A stretch of 64,000 nucleotides of DNA from Channallabes apus (taxonomy: Eukaryota > Chordata > Actinopteri > Siluriformes > Clariidae). The stretch spans positions 31,848,485-31,912,484 of the forward strand of contig CM060106.1 of the NCBI GenBank assembly GCA_030522415.1. The letters run 5' to 3'. The notes beneath the pieces were generated by a model. The model saw nothing but the letters and a program-made list of their open reading frames with translations, had not been told where the DNA came from and made no database searches. The first letter of the stretch is position 1, and each line of letters begins with the position of its first letter. A program made the translations under genes and the position numbers. Below are positions 22,701-36,165 of this stretch, in pieces.

Positions 22701-25700
22701 CTCTCAGGTCCCCCACTAGCACGAACACAGCAGCTATCACAGGCAACCTGATATCTGTGCTCTTCATTTCCAGGAGGGAGGAATCATGAGAGCGGAGTAG
22801 AACGGCCCGGCGCGGGAGAGCAGCCAGCGACGACACATGTCCCCTAAGATCAGGAGAAATGCTGTAGCGAGAGATGTATAAAAGTCAAAAAAAAAAAAAA
22901 AAAAAAAAGGTAGGTTGGTCTTTGTAGACTTTGATACTCTGGCAGAGTGTGAAGGAAAATAAAAAAGCTGCTTTTTGTTCTTTTGATTTGGACAGATTCG
23001 AGAGTGAGTGAGCGAGTGACGTGTCTTATGTACTGTAGAGATGGCGGTTTCCTTGACGGCTCTTAAACGCTCCTTAGAGAAGCTCATGCCTGCCAGTGAT
23101 TTACCTGTAAAGCGTTCGATCCACATCGTACCGAACGACGTCAGCGCAGGCCGCAGCCACAGAAAATCAAGAGGACTTGGCTGAGTTCTTTAAATGCAAT
23201 TTTGCCTGTTCCCCCCGCTGCTCTCTGATGATTCAACATTTCCTGCTTCAACATCTGCTACTTACTCTTACTGGGTCTCAATTAAGACACCACTATTTAT
23301 GAACACCCCCATTCCTTATTTATGTTTAGTTTTTCTAGATTTTTTTGGGCATAAGTGCCAAGAGAGGAAGCCAAAAAAACCCAGTCTCCCCCTGCATGCC
23401 CGGCTCGCAGATGTTCCCAGAAAGGAGCCGGAGAGGGTTAGTGCATGCGGCGATGCTACAGGAGAACTTAAAGAGAGAGTGATTTAAGGTTAGAACAAGA
23501 AGATTTGCAGATCTCCTGAGTTTCTGGAGGAGATGGGTGGCCGGGCTGATTGCCGGAATGGCGAAAGCAGATTCCTGGTCACAGCAACTGATTTAGGAGA
23601 TCGCTTTTAATTGACTGGACTGTTTTTGTTTTTTTTCCCTCTAACTTAAACATCTGTATGGTGCTTTCCAGGCACACAGATTGGTCTACCATACATCTGC
23701 TCACTGGGGGAAAATGATCCTCTTCTTAAAGTAGACCTAAAGCCCGACATGGACATATTATCTTTTAATATATGGATTTTATACGGTCGGTGTCAGCTAT
23801 ATATGCGAGAGACATGACAATGTAGGAAGATATAGATTTTCCAGCTGAGATATGAAGGATAACGATTGCACAGTGTGACGATAATGATCAAGTAAATAAT
23901 CAGCTCGGCTTTAGACTCTCTTCTGGATTCTTTCGTCCTTGTTCGCCGAACTTTGGGGCACCGTCCTAATATCCACATATCCATCCAGGACGGCTTTTTA
24001 TACTGTAGTAATGACACAACCCTGACACCACCTCCCTGCCTCTCAGGTCCGGTGTAATTTACAGCCTCGAAGTGGGAGAGCAAATACATATGGAATTGTA
24101 TCAAGCATTACTCAGTGGTGAAAATATGCACTAGATACTGGAGAGCTCAGCGTCTCCGCACACACACACACACACCTACATGCGAGCATATGAATGCGAG
24201 CAGAATGTGGCAGGGTTTTATTTAATAGTCCACGTGTGCCTCTTGTAAGCAGTTAGCATGCTTATGCACTCGTGGGCTCACCAACACATGTCTGCACAAA
24301 CAACACCAGAAGAAAAAGCACAACAAAGGAGGCCTGCGATTTCTAGAAACAGAACAAACATCTGGATTCAAAGGAGGGGGAAAAAAAACAAGTAAGGAAA
24401 TAGGAAAAAGTGCAAAACTTAAAAGAGAGCGAGGAGATTTATATCCCATCACCCACGGAACCTGTTTACTCTTTTCTTGTATTTGCACAGCGAGAGGTAA
24501 GACATTGTTAGAATATGAAACGTCAAACTATTTACGCGTCGGCATAAGCACTTAGGGCTATGACTCTTTTGGTTTGACACGAGTATAAACAGCACGAGAT
24601 CAAACCTCTCTTGACTATGACCATCCCCCGTAAAGAGATGACGGATATGACTGATTTTTTTTTTCCCCCATGCAAACACAAAACACACGTTTCATTTCAA
24701 ATCCCCCCCCCCCCCCCCCCCTGCCCCTCAAAAAAAGAAAAAATGAAGCTCATTAAATGCAACAGCTTTATGAGTATCAGCTGTTCCATCAACTTTTGAA
24801 GCCCAGTATCAACCGCAACCGGTTGTCAAAGAGACGTTATTATCTCAAATGTGTTTTATTAATAATTTATCTCGGAGCGCTGTTTATGAGTGTTTGGGAC
24901 GCGGTTCATTTGGGACGCGGTCCTAATAAGCAACGGAGTGGAATATGGCATGAGATCGCCAACGTTGTTCGTTTCCCCCCCCCCTCCCCCCCACATTTTT
25001 TTTTTTTTGAGAATCATTACTTTGTGTGCTTCTCTAATTGAGGCTTCATAAATTACCCAGAAGGCTTGGTCTGGTTGCTGATTGCTCTCTGTCTTGGCCC
25101 ACATTGTGCCCTTGGTTGAGAGACACAAACCGTGAGTGTTTTCCAGAGTGGAGTGACAGTTTTTTTTTTCTTTCTTTTGTACACAGAGATGAGACGAGGG
25201 ACTTAAAGAGAGTCACTACACTCTAGTGCAAAATTTTTTTTATTGAATATAATATAATAAAATGATCTTGATTAGTATTTTAAAAAGTTATGTATGTCCA
25301 TATGATAATACTACTACTAGTAATAATAATACAAAATCCTTATCAACTACATTTTGAAACTACCAGAGTCTTATCTTGCTTCATCTCTTCTTCGCTCGGT
25401 TCCCACTGTTTCAGACAAGCAAATCCATAATGTTCTCCTTTTTTTTTTTTTCCTTCCTTCTTGTTGTTCACTTTGCTCGCCTCCTTTTTTTCCCCAAGCC
25501 TGAGAAACTTCAGACATGAGAACCATTAACAGAGTCTAATATAAAACCAGTGAAATTTACCTGGGATTATAAGTCATTGACAAATAACCTTGCTGATAGA
25601 TGCGAACTAGATTTTGTTCAAAGCACTCTGACAGCCTCAAAAGAGATTAGCGGAGTTCTTATCAGGTCAGCGGTGTCGCCGGGGAAATGTGTTTAAAGTC

Positions 25701-25963
25701 ACATTGATTTATTGAAAGATTTTCCAATAAGAGTATCTCTACTCTCCAACAAGAAAGAGTGTGTGTGTGTGTGCTTGGTTTGTGTGTCTAACACAATGAG
25801 CATGAACCTGAAATTCGCATTCACATTACAGATGACCTAAATAGTGAGAGAGATTCGCTGATGGCTGAAATGAAACCTTCGCAAAACATTATTTTCTTTA
25901 TTTCCCCCTCTCTGTCTACTGTTTGCAATTCATCCTGCTGAAAGAAATGACTGTACATCAGCG

Positions 25964-25996
<33 letters not shown>

Positions 25997-26150
25997 ACAG
26001 CCAAATCTTATAAAGATCCTTTGTTCCTCTGGGCGCTCATTTGACACTATTACCTTCTTAAAAGTAATTATGAATGATTTCAGAAAGCCGGATCGTGAGA
26101 TCCTGTCATGTGAAAACCCAGGACGTCAATCTACAAGCCTGTCACCGAAA
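19740..26150. other. Gene-free DNA with homopolymer runs
   Basis: No coding exon recognised. Features seen: poly-A/AG at 20458-20496; (GAGAG)n at 20830-20856; poly-C at 21368-21382; G-run at 21800-21812; poly-T runs at 22044-22062 and 22103-22123; poly-A at 22889-22908; a 19-C run at 24704-24721; and (AC)n at 22532-22551 and 25965-25994. Unique stretches at 20640-20760, 21110-21330 and 22560-22860 could be regulatory. Confidence 0.6.
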
Positions 26151-26159
26151 TGTCGTCGT

Positions 26160-26244
26160 TCTCTCTCTCTCTCTCTCACTCTCTCTCTCTCGCGTGCGCA
26201 TACTCTTTCTGTCATTTTTTCCCCCTCTTCTTCTAATTTCTCTT

Positions 26245-26291
<47 letters not shown>

Positions 26292-26292
26292 C
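26160..26292. repeat. (CT)n and (AC)n arrays
   Basis: CT-rich run at 26160-26192 and AC run at 26246-26292, separated by pyrimidine-rich DNA. Confidence 0.96.
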
Positions 26293-28038
26293 TATCGCGC
26301 CCGCTGCTCCGTTTGATCTCAGAGGTCTGCTGGAACCCTGGAAAGTTATCCCAGCATTCTCAGCGCCGCCGGAGCCCCGCGGTGAACCTTCTGGAAGTGA
26401 CGGCGTGTCCAGGCCGTAACCTTAGCCACTGACGTCTCTAACTCCGCCATGCAATCTGTCAGGGACCGCACCTTAACACCACTGCACGCTGGGGAATCTA
26501 CACAAATCCCTGCTTAAGCCAGAACCACGCTTAAACCCAGGATCCTTAAAGAAAAAAAAAAAATCATCATGAATCATCCCAGGCCAATCTGTCACATACA
26601 GTATGTACAGTATGTGAACGTGTGTAATAATTGAAAATGTAGCAGATGTGATTTTTTATTTTATTTGTGTATATATACAAAGAATTCTCAAATATTGATA
26701 CTACCTTCAACCCTTGGAATTCTTTACATTATGCTTTATGTACAGTATTCCACATTATGTTCGTTGAATACCCTGAACTTTTTTCGTCCAACAAAATCGC
26801 ATAGGAATCACTATTCAAAGGACACGTCCTACATTCTCAGACATGCTAAGTTCAATCTCTCACTGTAAGAGAAGAAAAGGCCATTTCATACACAAGCCCG
26901 TGACACAGAGGTTTACAATCGGAACATCTTTTTTAAGTTGAGAAGGCCTTGAACCCCTTTTCAGATGTTTCTGCAGGCACAAGTGTGAACGCGAAAACTA
27001 AACGACGGGACGGGAAAGCCAGATCAACTTTTGCAGATCCCTGCAGTTGTTTCACCTTCAGGTGAAGATGAGTTCATTTCAATGGAGATGAGAAAAAATC
27101 GCGTTAAGCCGAAATGCGGCGTGGCAGAACATCGGAGGTGAGACGACTCCCTCGTTTCGTTTCCTGAACCTAGAAAGCGTAGGCGATGCGGTTTGATGCC
27201 TTAACTCCGCGCTCTGTTTTTTCCCGGCATCATTTTCTCTGGAGTCAAACCCACTCGATCATGCTGCCTTCCTCTCACTCTAATAGCTATTCTCCAAGGT
27301 ACTAGCGTGGTCAACAACAGGAGCGGGCTAATATTTTTATGTTATCGGTAACACTCTCACATTTGTTTTCATATCTGCTTGAAGGCCTGAGTTTAGGGAT
27401 GACAGGAAATGGCAGAGTCTCTGTCTGAATCCCCACATTCACCTCCCCTTTCTGCCAATGAACGTGGGAGGATCCGTCGTACACAATGATCTCTTGTTCA
27501 GATGGAAGGGCTTTGTGCATTCATCTATAACTGCCCAGCGTGCAAAGATAACCAGGCGGCCCGATGATCGATAAATAAATAGCGAACAGCGGGAATAAAA
27601 AAGAGAAAAGAGGAGGGGACAAAGAGGAGAAAATGGAGATGGATGGACGACTGTTTGCCTCCTGCGTTTTTGTCTTCTTCTGAAAGAAGAACGCTTTTTT
27701 TTTTGCTTTTTTTTTTTGACTCATTTATAAAAACCTATGATGTGTACTTAACCTTTTAAAAAGGTTTGCCGGAGCTCGGTGAGAAAAGCTTTAAAATGAA
27801 TTTTATCGTTACAGCAGTCACCTTTATCCATATTAGGCACTATATATGGCTTGAAAATAATTACAAAATTAATTGCAGTTAATAAGCCAGGACTTATAAA
27901 TAAGCTGTTAAATGAGGTTCAGTCTCACGTGTAGGCTTTGTATCAGTGTGAAAAAGTGAAACGGGTTAGGATGGAGGGTCTGGTTCATGCCGAGGTTATC
28001 ACAGACAGGCAGTAGCAGGAACTGGGTGACTGCGCTCT

Positions 28039-28069
<31 letters not shown>

Positions 28070-28094
28070 ACACACACATACACACACACACACA
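28039..28094. repeat. (CA)n microsatellite with CATA interruptions
   Basis: CA run broken by CATACA twice. A (TA)n run follows at 28828-28862. Confidence 0.96.
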
Positions 28095-28833
28095 GCCACA
28101 CATTTAAGCACAGAAGGAGAAACGTGGCTTTTGCAAGGGCCGTGTATCTCCGAGTAAACAGCGGCTCTCAGCTCAAAGCCTGGCAGACTAAAGAGAGGAT
28201 CAAACGCAGCCGGCATTTGGGTGAAACTGCTTCGACAGAATGTCAAGTACAACATGTACCAGAAAAGGAGGAGCTATCTCTCTCTTTTACTTCCTCTCTC
28301 TGTTTCAAAGAGACAGTCAGGACGCCCCGCTACACGTCTCAATACTGTATATCTGAGCAGAGCGCTAGAATAAAATAAAACGCTTTCTATACAGAAAGGA
28401 CACAGATTTCACATCATCCCAGACAAAAAATAAAAAATAACCCTGACTCAACACATGGGACTCTGTTTAAACATCAGGCAATGTGTTAGAGGAAGAAAAA
28501 AAGAAAAAAAAACTTATATTGGTTATGATTTAAGCAAAAGCGGATATTGAAACCAGATCAAATAATAATAATAAAAAAAAAAAGTCAAATTCTCATGGCT
28601 GACTCTAAACAGTGAGTCAGCGTTGTATAAATGAGGCTGTGGTTTCTCCTACAAGTCGCCCCCGCCACCCCACACACACACACAGGGGACGGCATATCCC
28701 TAATGACAGGCTCCCTAGACTCTGGGTAGTAGAATTGAGACGACCTGAGTGGGCCTGCGTCTCGTCTGTAATCAAACCAATCCTGACAAGCTCCAGAACA
28801 TGCTCTTGTGCATGGTTCACTTGCATGTATGTA

Positions 28834-28864
<31 letters not shown>

Positions 28865-31173
28865 CTGCGCTTTCACAGCGGCTTTCGGTCCTGGAAAGCT
28901 GGTTTGCCGTGTCCTGTACAGTACATAGATTCGATTCTAATGATGAACTGGAGCAGTTGTGATTTAATGTCTCGGGAGTAAGAACTTACGTTATAAGAGC
29001 TGCAAGTAAATAATGCATAAAGAGCAGAGAGATAGGTGGAAAGCTCATAAAGGTTCACACAAGTGTCCCATTTCCCCTCCTGGCCCATTCAGTCAGTTAT
29101 GGTCAATGACCTGAAGGGGGAGCTGCTCTTTAACATGTTGAGGGGGTTTCGTATTTGCGCGAGACAATAAAAACATTAATTTGCCCTGAAATCACTCCTG
29201 ACGTAAATGTAAAATGGTGCCCATTGGAACCCAGTAATGAAGCATGCTGCATCTCTGCAGCTCCTAATTTGACTAGTTAAACGACTCCATTACGTGTCTA
29301 ACAGACAGAGGCAAATCATTTCTGGTCAGTTGAGGCTCACTTAGCCGCATCGCGTCGCCGAGCTGGAGGAGAAATGGAGAAGACGACAGGGCCTGCTTTC
29401 TCCGTCTTTCTCCTGCTGGCTTTGCACTCAGCGTCCTATTGTAGCCAAAATAAGATGAGGCTAAGATCAACCCCGAAATGAGATGTGCACGAGCAGGGTA
29501 TGCGTGAGCCATGGTACTTCCTCTTTCTCTCTCTCATTTTTATTATTTTTTTATTTATTTATTAAAAAAAAAAAACGTTCTTTCTCCTCATTGACTGTGC
29601 TTGCGTATGTCTCCATCACTTGGTTTAGCGAACCAGCCCTAATGATTAAACGTGCACACTGTTAAGTTAGCAAAATAGATTTTCAGTGCAATCACCAAGA
29701 GCTGATCACCCCATATGAAAAAAAAAAAAAAAAAAAAAAGATTAGGAAATACTGCATTATTAAACAGCCTGCCTGCGGTCCATCTCTGTCACTTAGTATA
29801 CAGAGCTCCGTTTCAAGCACAATTCCTATCCCAAACCCCCACCATCCGCCCCCACCCTAACCCAAAACAAAAATTTAATTACTTTGTTTTTGTTTGTGTC
29901 AATAGTTGCTAGAAGCGCGCACATACACACAGAGAGAAACAACGTGAAATACACACCCATCCTTCATTTAAATGATTATTCAGTGACAGCATTGATATAT
30001 TGATGGAAGGACAAGTCTGTACACGAGAAGGAAAAAAAAGAAAAATCTGTTGAGGAAGGTCCAGAGAAATGCTCACACACGTGAATATACAACAATAAAA
30101 CTGAAACGAAATGTATCTGTCTTATTTCTATTTAGAAGTTTGTACTGTATGGATGTGCATAAATATAACATGACATCATAATATTCTGTTGACACAAAGT
30201 ACAAACATTATTATTATATAATATCATATTAATAACTTTAAAATGGTATTAAATTATTCTGATATACAGTATGTGGTAGTATACACTATATTACAGTATA
30301 TTATGTAATACGACAGCATATACCAGTAGTCTTAAAGAAATTTTGAAAAAGCCTTATAAATGAATTTAGTTTCCAAGACAAAGAAGGAATAAATGATGTT
30401 TAAGTGCATTATGTAAATTAAATTATGTTTAAGTTTAAAGTACTAAATTCTAGCCTGCTTTAAGAAAAGTCTCAGTGGTGAAGCTGGTCATGAAGATGCT
30501 GAGAGGGTGAAAAGCTTAAAGGGATTACGTTGCTCTTCATTTTAAAAGTAAAAAAATAATCATTTTGATTAATATTCTTCTTGGTCACTGAATAATCCCT
30601 TACAGTATGTGTTACATAATAGCACTGATTATTATTTGGAAATGGTAGAAAACTTTAACAATAAAGAAACAACTCGTAATGTACGACTTGTAATTTACAA
30701 GCTGTATACAAGTCGAGTAAATAACGAGTAACTCGTCTACAGAAGGCTCATGCTGCTTTTTTTTCTACATTTATTAATTCTTCATGGATGAGTGTGGATG
30801 TAACCCTGAGCCTTCACACCGCCGGCTATAAATACGAGTTATCTAGAATGAAAGAGTTAGTGTCGACTTCCTGATGCCTTCGCTGGCCTACACAAGAAGA
30901 CACTGAAGGGCATGTACTGTAGTATACACCCGCTCATGTCATGCCAGGATGTTGGACAGTGCTTCGGGGCCAGGCAGCGCCTTGATCCTGCTCTTCATGC
31001 GAAGAGAATGTGGGCAGGCTGAAGGCATTGGCACGCTTGCCTTTAAAAGGACTGTATTGCAGAAATCTGTTGACTGAGGTTGAGATTCAAGCTTTTGGAT
31101 CATTAAATACACACTTGTGTGGAGTCCGGCCATGTAGGCCTTCAGGAATGGGCGAGTGTCACATGAAGAAGTA

Positions 31174-31176
<3 letters not shown>

Positions 31177-31243
<67 letters not shown>

Positions 31244-31440
31244 TACACAGACTCTCATGCACTCAAAGAGGGTCTGGGTCATCTTGCCCTTGGCACTTTG
31301 TGCATTGCACTAATGCCCACAGCTGCTGCATGCTGGCTTGCAAGTATGTGTGTGTATGTGTTTATGTGTATGTGTGTGAGTGTGTGCGTGCGTGCGCGCA
31401 CAAGCGCAAGTGTGTATGCAAGTGCATGCGTGCGCGTGCT
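31177..31440. repeat. (CA)n array facing a GT-rich block
   Basis: A CA run at 31177-31237 is followed about 100 bp later by TG-rich DNA at 31340-31440, including GCGTGCGTGCGCGCAC. The opposite senses could pair as a hairpin. Confidence 0.95.
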
Positions 31441-33059
31441 TAATGCGATAGGTAATTATGTAGTCTGATCTCACAGACGAGGGATTTAAGAGCTAAGTAT
31501 ACTGTAATAGCCCTCACGATGTGACACATGTCTGGGCCTAATAATAGCCAAGAGTGATGAGCAAACAGATGGACAGATAAGAATGAAACACTAAGGTGAG
31601 GCTGTTATAGCGGAAGATGGCAGACTCACTATGACAAGCTGCTCAGGAGTCTCGAGGTCTACAGTACGTACTTCTCTGACATGAACAACGCATTTGGAGT
31701 GCATTCGGAAGAACAGTTCTGTACAGGCGAAAGCGTGGCACGTTATTCGGATCCTATTTGGATAAAACTGTGCCAAAGAATCGATTTGATCTTGCATATG
31801 CAAAACACATACTGTAGCAAGAGACAATGAGGCTAGACTTAAGAGAACTTTTAAATAAAAATCTGAGATTCAGTACAGACAGACAGACAGACAGATGGTG
31901 GGTGATGAAATTGCGAGAACCTGTATGGCATGAATGAATATATCGAACAATTCAAACCGTCAAACATATAAGACCAAATTCAGGACCATTTCAACTCGAT
32001 TATAATAAATGAAGCCCCACAGGTCCCCACATGCTGCGATCAGGAAATACTCTGGCTATACATGTTCATAGCCAAGAAGTTGCGATTTTTCCTCCAGGCG
32101 TTATTACTTCAGTATCTGCTCTCATAACCGCAGAGGGTATAAAGTCAAATGCTGATGAATCCCATGCTGTGTGAGTTCCTGAAGAGCGAAGAGCAGAGCT
32201 TCCTTTCTGGCTCCGTCACCCAGGCTTTTGTGGAGCGATTGAAGCAGAGCGGAGCGGAGTGTTTTCATGCTCGCTCACCCCCCCAAGTGTTGGCGCCCCA
32301 CCACCCCCCGTCCCCCGGCCCGCACGCTCCCCCCTTAACTCTACGTCTCTCTGCCCACTGCTTTCTGTCTGTTGATCCTCCTGAAGAGGACAGATCAAAT
32401 ATTCCACTCCAGTCGGAGAGCGTGCCTTCCGTTCAGGGGGGTGCCGATATGATTGGAGCTGACGGATGAGGCCGGCGGTTTTGAAGTCTTAACAGACAGA
32501 ACAACTTTGATATCTGCTTGTGCTGTGTATCACCAAAGGAACAGAGAGAGAGAACGAAAGAGAGTGAGAGAGAGAGAGATGAGTGACTATAAGTAAGCAC
32601 TAAGCCAGAGAGAAGGAGTGAGTGAGTTAGAGGCAAGTGACAGAGCGAGAGGGATGAACAAAAGCATCTGTGGAGTGGTCAGGGCCAGCGGCTGCTTGTG
32701 TCGGAGGCTTTTTGAAGTTCAAACCATCCCCTCCTCCTCATCGTCCCCTCCTTAGTTCCTACCCCGAAGGTCTTCTCTGTCTTTCCTGCTCGATGGGAGA
32801 ACCTACTGGCGACACACACATTCGCACATACTTCGCTACTACAGTATATGCTGCTGGTCCCAAAAAAAGTCCACACACAATCCAAGCATCTTTCATTCTT
32901 TCGACACAGACCTAAATCAAGGAAAACATCTTCGCTCGATATCTCTTCAGTTATATGCTCTTCTTTTTTTTTGTCTTTTTTTTCTTTTTTTATTCTATGC
33001 CAAGCAGGACTAAGCTTTACAGTGACAGGATGAGAGAAAGACTAAACAGATGTCGCAGT

Positions 33060-33300
33060 TTGGCGGGAGCGAGGGAGTTAACAGGCTTTATTTTTCTTCC
33101 TCTTTTTAAACGTCTTCCGTATAAACAGATTTCGCTGCCGCTTAAAGTGGGCTCAAAATTAAAGCATATCATTTTACACACATATTGCATGCATATTAGC
33201 GAGCCCCAGCTGCCAGTGTCCTGTTCTTAAGAGCCATATGATTGAGTTAGGGGGCCGCGGTATCAGATAAGATTTAAGCCCGCGCTCCCTGCGTGCCTCC
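33060..33300. promoter_or_regulatory. Candidate conserved non-coding element with GATA motif
   Basis: A unique stretch containing GCATGCATATTAGCGAG, GAGCCATATGATTGAG and GGCCGCGGTATCAGATAAG (a TATC and an AGATAAG in opposite senses near 33261-33270). No TACWGTA occurs between about 32850 and 34680. The call is based on motif content and texture only. Confidence 0.35.
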
Positions 33301-33445
33301 CTCCCTCCCTCCCTCTCCATCCTTTCGCATTTTACTGCTAACTTATTAAATGGAGAGAAATGACATTATTTTTCTGAGTGTATGTGTAATTATTGTCACA
33401 CACCTGTGACTCCCGCCATCTTTGGCAAGGGGGAACGAAGGTGGT

Positions 33446-33478
33446 GGGAGGGGAAGGGGAAGAAGGGGGGAGGAGGGG
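33446..33478 (+). other. G-quadruplex-forming tract
   Basis: Five G-runs of three to six bases (33446-33448, 33450-33453, 33456-33459, 33465-33470, 33475-33478) separated by short loops satisfy the usual G3N1-7 rule. Confidence 0.75.
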
Positions 33479-34123
33479 TAGTCAGAAAGAGCGTGTGTGA
33501 GTGAGTGACAGAGAGAGGGAAAAGGAGAGATCTCATCTGGAGCAGCGGGAGTTCTCGTTTAAAAAAAAAGAAGGAATCAGAGAGATTAAAAAACAGAGAG
33601 CTTGTTAATCAGATCGTCTCTGTCACTGGCGGTACACTGATATCCTAATGATTCGCACAGCGGCTCCCGCGTCGGAGTCTACTGATGAGCACGAGTCTCT
33701 CTGTACCATCCACTCCAAACCCAACAGCCTTGCACTTTATTACAACACACAGTGGCTCTTCAGCCTGAGGGTCCTGAATGTCACTTTTTGCCTTTCAGAA
33801 ATCTGTCAAAACAGTTTTTTTTTTTCCCGTTCACACACCGGCAACAAAAGTGCTGGACGTTGATCGCACAGCCGACTGTATTCTCTCTCCCTGTTTTCTT
33901 TTTTTCCCCTTCCCTTTTCCTGAAGAGAAAAAAAACGAGACCACCCCCCGAGAAGGGGAACATATGAAATAGTGCTCAGAAGACAAAGGAAATTACCTAT
34001 TAGAGAAGGAGAAATGATCTTTCTTTGCCCTCGCTCCAAAACGTGACTCACGATGGTGTAATTGTTTACCTTTGACATCGGCCATAATTCTTCTCTGTAA
34101 CAGAATATTTCAACATCCCTCCT

Positions 34124-34166
<43 letters not shown>

Positions 34167-34746
34167 CCGCTCCATCTAAACACATCAAGGCCTCAGATGT
34201 CGTCAAGCCTGAATGTGTACCATTTTGACGCCCATCGTTTGCTTGTCACACTCGTGGTCACCCACTCCTCTCCCCCCCCCAACTCCCCCCATCATCGGAC
34301 GAGACACTGGGTCACTTAAAATGTGACCCTCTCTCTTTTTCCGTGTCTTGTGTAAATACATCTATCGTTTTTCCCTCTCGAGCCGGTGCTCTGGGAGGGG
34401 TCGTGAAAAAGAGCTAATCACAGCTAGTCGTGAGGCTTTACACTGTCAGTCTTGCTTTCCTGGTCTGATCTAAAAGCGTGGAAATAGCAGTGATTTTTGT
34501 GTGTGTAAGTGTGTGTGTGTGTAATGCTTTAATAGAAAACAGATGGCCACAGATGTAGGGCCGCGCCGAGCCTGGTGACATGTCTTTAATATTTTAGAGT
34601 GGTCTTGCTGTAAATGTAGAAGCAGCTGTTTCCTCCCGTTGTAAATTTGGAGTTTTTAATTCATGATTGACAGCTATTGGATTTACTGTAAATTATAGAA
34701 ATGAATATGGAAGCGATGGAACAAACCGGGCTGGATGTACTGTATG

Positions 34747-34784
<38 letters not shown>

Positions 34785-35089
34785 GTGGAGGGGGGACGTA
34801 TTTAACGTTGTTCACGACCGAATGGATTTATCACCACCCGAGTTTATTTTTCTTTTAGTTTTTTTCCTTCCCCGCCAAAGTGTCACTGTTTAAACACACA
34901 GCTGTCTCTCCGACTCCAGATATCCGCTGATATTTAAACGTACATGAATATTAAAGTGAAAAATACAGACGGGGAAGGAAGTGAGGAGGAGGAGGAGAAG
35001 GAGACGAAGGAGGAGGAGGATGAGGAGGAAGGGGTTGATTGCTAAAAGAGTTCTATTTCCATGTGTTTGTTTAGCTGCTGTTCGTTTAG

Positions 35090-35250
35090 TTTTAATGTCA
35101 GCCGCAAGTACAGCTCCCTTGACGCTTATGGTAGAGGTGATTGTCATCAATTCGCATCTTGGCATTTAAACCACCTGCTTCAAATACACATATTTGAAAT
35201 GCAAATAAACTGCATATGCCCAGACAAATTAAAAAACGGGGCGAGTAAAC
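35090..35250. promoter_or_regulatory. Candidate regulatory element with octamer site
   Basis: Contains a perfect octamer ATGCAAAT at 35199-35206, the POU-domain (Oct/Brn) site, then TGCATATGC at 35211-35219. GCATTTAAACCACCTGC lies just upstream. znf536 neighbourhoods would plausibly carry neural POU sites, which is an inference. Confidence 0.35.
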
Positions 35251-36059
35251 ACTTTTGAAGTCATAACTTTCACTGTTTTTTTTTTTTTGCGGTTGGGAGT
35301 TGCACTGTCAAACGTTCTTTGCGTCGAAAAGCCAATAGCGGGAAGATAACGCCTCTCAAAGCAAACCTGCTTAATGCTAAATGATTATATATTTATTTTT
35401 GGATTATATATTTATATGAGTTTGTTCAGAAGGCATAAGGAGTTGCTTGTGCTTGTTTTGTTTTTTTTGTCTTACCCTCCATTTGATTCTCTTGCCTCTT
35501 GGGCATTTTCCATTAAGCAGTTCTTCTGTAAAAGAGAATGCTGTGCATTTCATCCTCCCTGAGTCTTTGCTGTTATTCATACATCAATAGCCATACATCT
35601 TCTTTAGCACTGACCCTCTTTCATATCGATATTTGTATATGATCAGTACTTTTCCTCTCCATGCTTTGTCTCCTTGAGTTAGCTCTAAGGTGTATTATCC
35701 AATACTGCTGTCTCTGCATAAAAAAATAACTTATAATGGACCCCCCCCACTGCCCCATACACCCCCCCCAACCCCCACCCTCACCACCACCACCCTTCAC
35801 CAATGCCGAGCCTCTCAGTCCCGCAGGCCGATCTATGGCATTGGGTTGGACAGCTTTTTAATGAGCCGAGCGCATCATTTTTCATAAAGTGTCTATTTGG
35901 ACATTATCATGTTGCGCTAACCAAATCAAGGCGTAGCACATATCTAACTTCTCCCTTTTTTTTCTCAATTTTTTTATTTAGTCTATTTCCGTCTAGACGG
36001 GCGTGTAAGTGAATATACTGATAAGAGCATTTTAATCAGGCAGATGGGCAGCTAAAATG

Positions 36060-36165
36060 TGTCTCCAGCACCGTCTCATCACCATCACCATCCTCATCCT
36101 CATCAGCATCAGCAGCAGCATAAGGACAATCATCATCATCATTACCGTCATCATCCTCCTCCTCA
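36060..36165. repeat. Imperfect CAT/CAG trinucleotide tract
   Basis: About 100 bp of degenerate ATC/AGC/TCC triplets. No open frame supports coding. Confidence 0.85.

Larger units (their letters stand above)
26293..33050. other. Gene-free DNA with CA/TA arrays and a C-rich block
   Basis: No coding exon recognised. Contains (CA)n at 28039-28094, (TA)n at 28828-28862, poly-A at 29719-29739, (CA)n at 31177-31237 with a GT-rich partner at 31340-31440, a C-rich block at 32278-32336 and (AG)n-rich DNA at 32540-32580. The unique block 29090-29400 (for example CATTAATTTGCCCTGAAATC) looks like a conserved element. Confidence 0.6.
33301..36050. other. Gene-free DNA, G/C-runs and TC arrays
   Basis: No coding exon recognised. 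Contains (TC)n at 34127-34166, (TG)n at 34749-34781, a purine-rich GGA/AGG tract at 34983-35033 and C-run clusters at 34271-34290 and 35742-35795. The blocks 35090-35250 and 35800-35960 look like conserved elements. Confidence 0.6.

Noticed and set aside
36060..36165. Coding CAG/CAT repeat (polyglutamine/histidine)
   Set aside because: Imperfect triplets with no surrounding open frame or splice signals.
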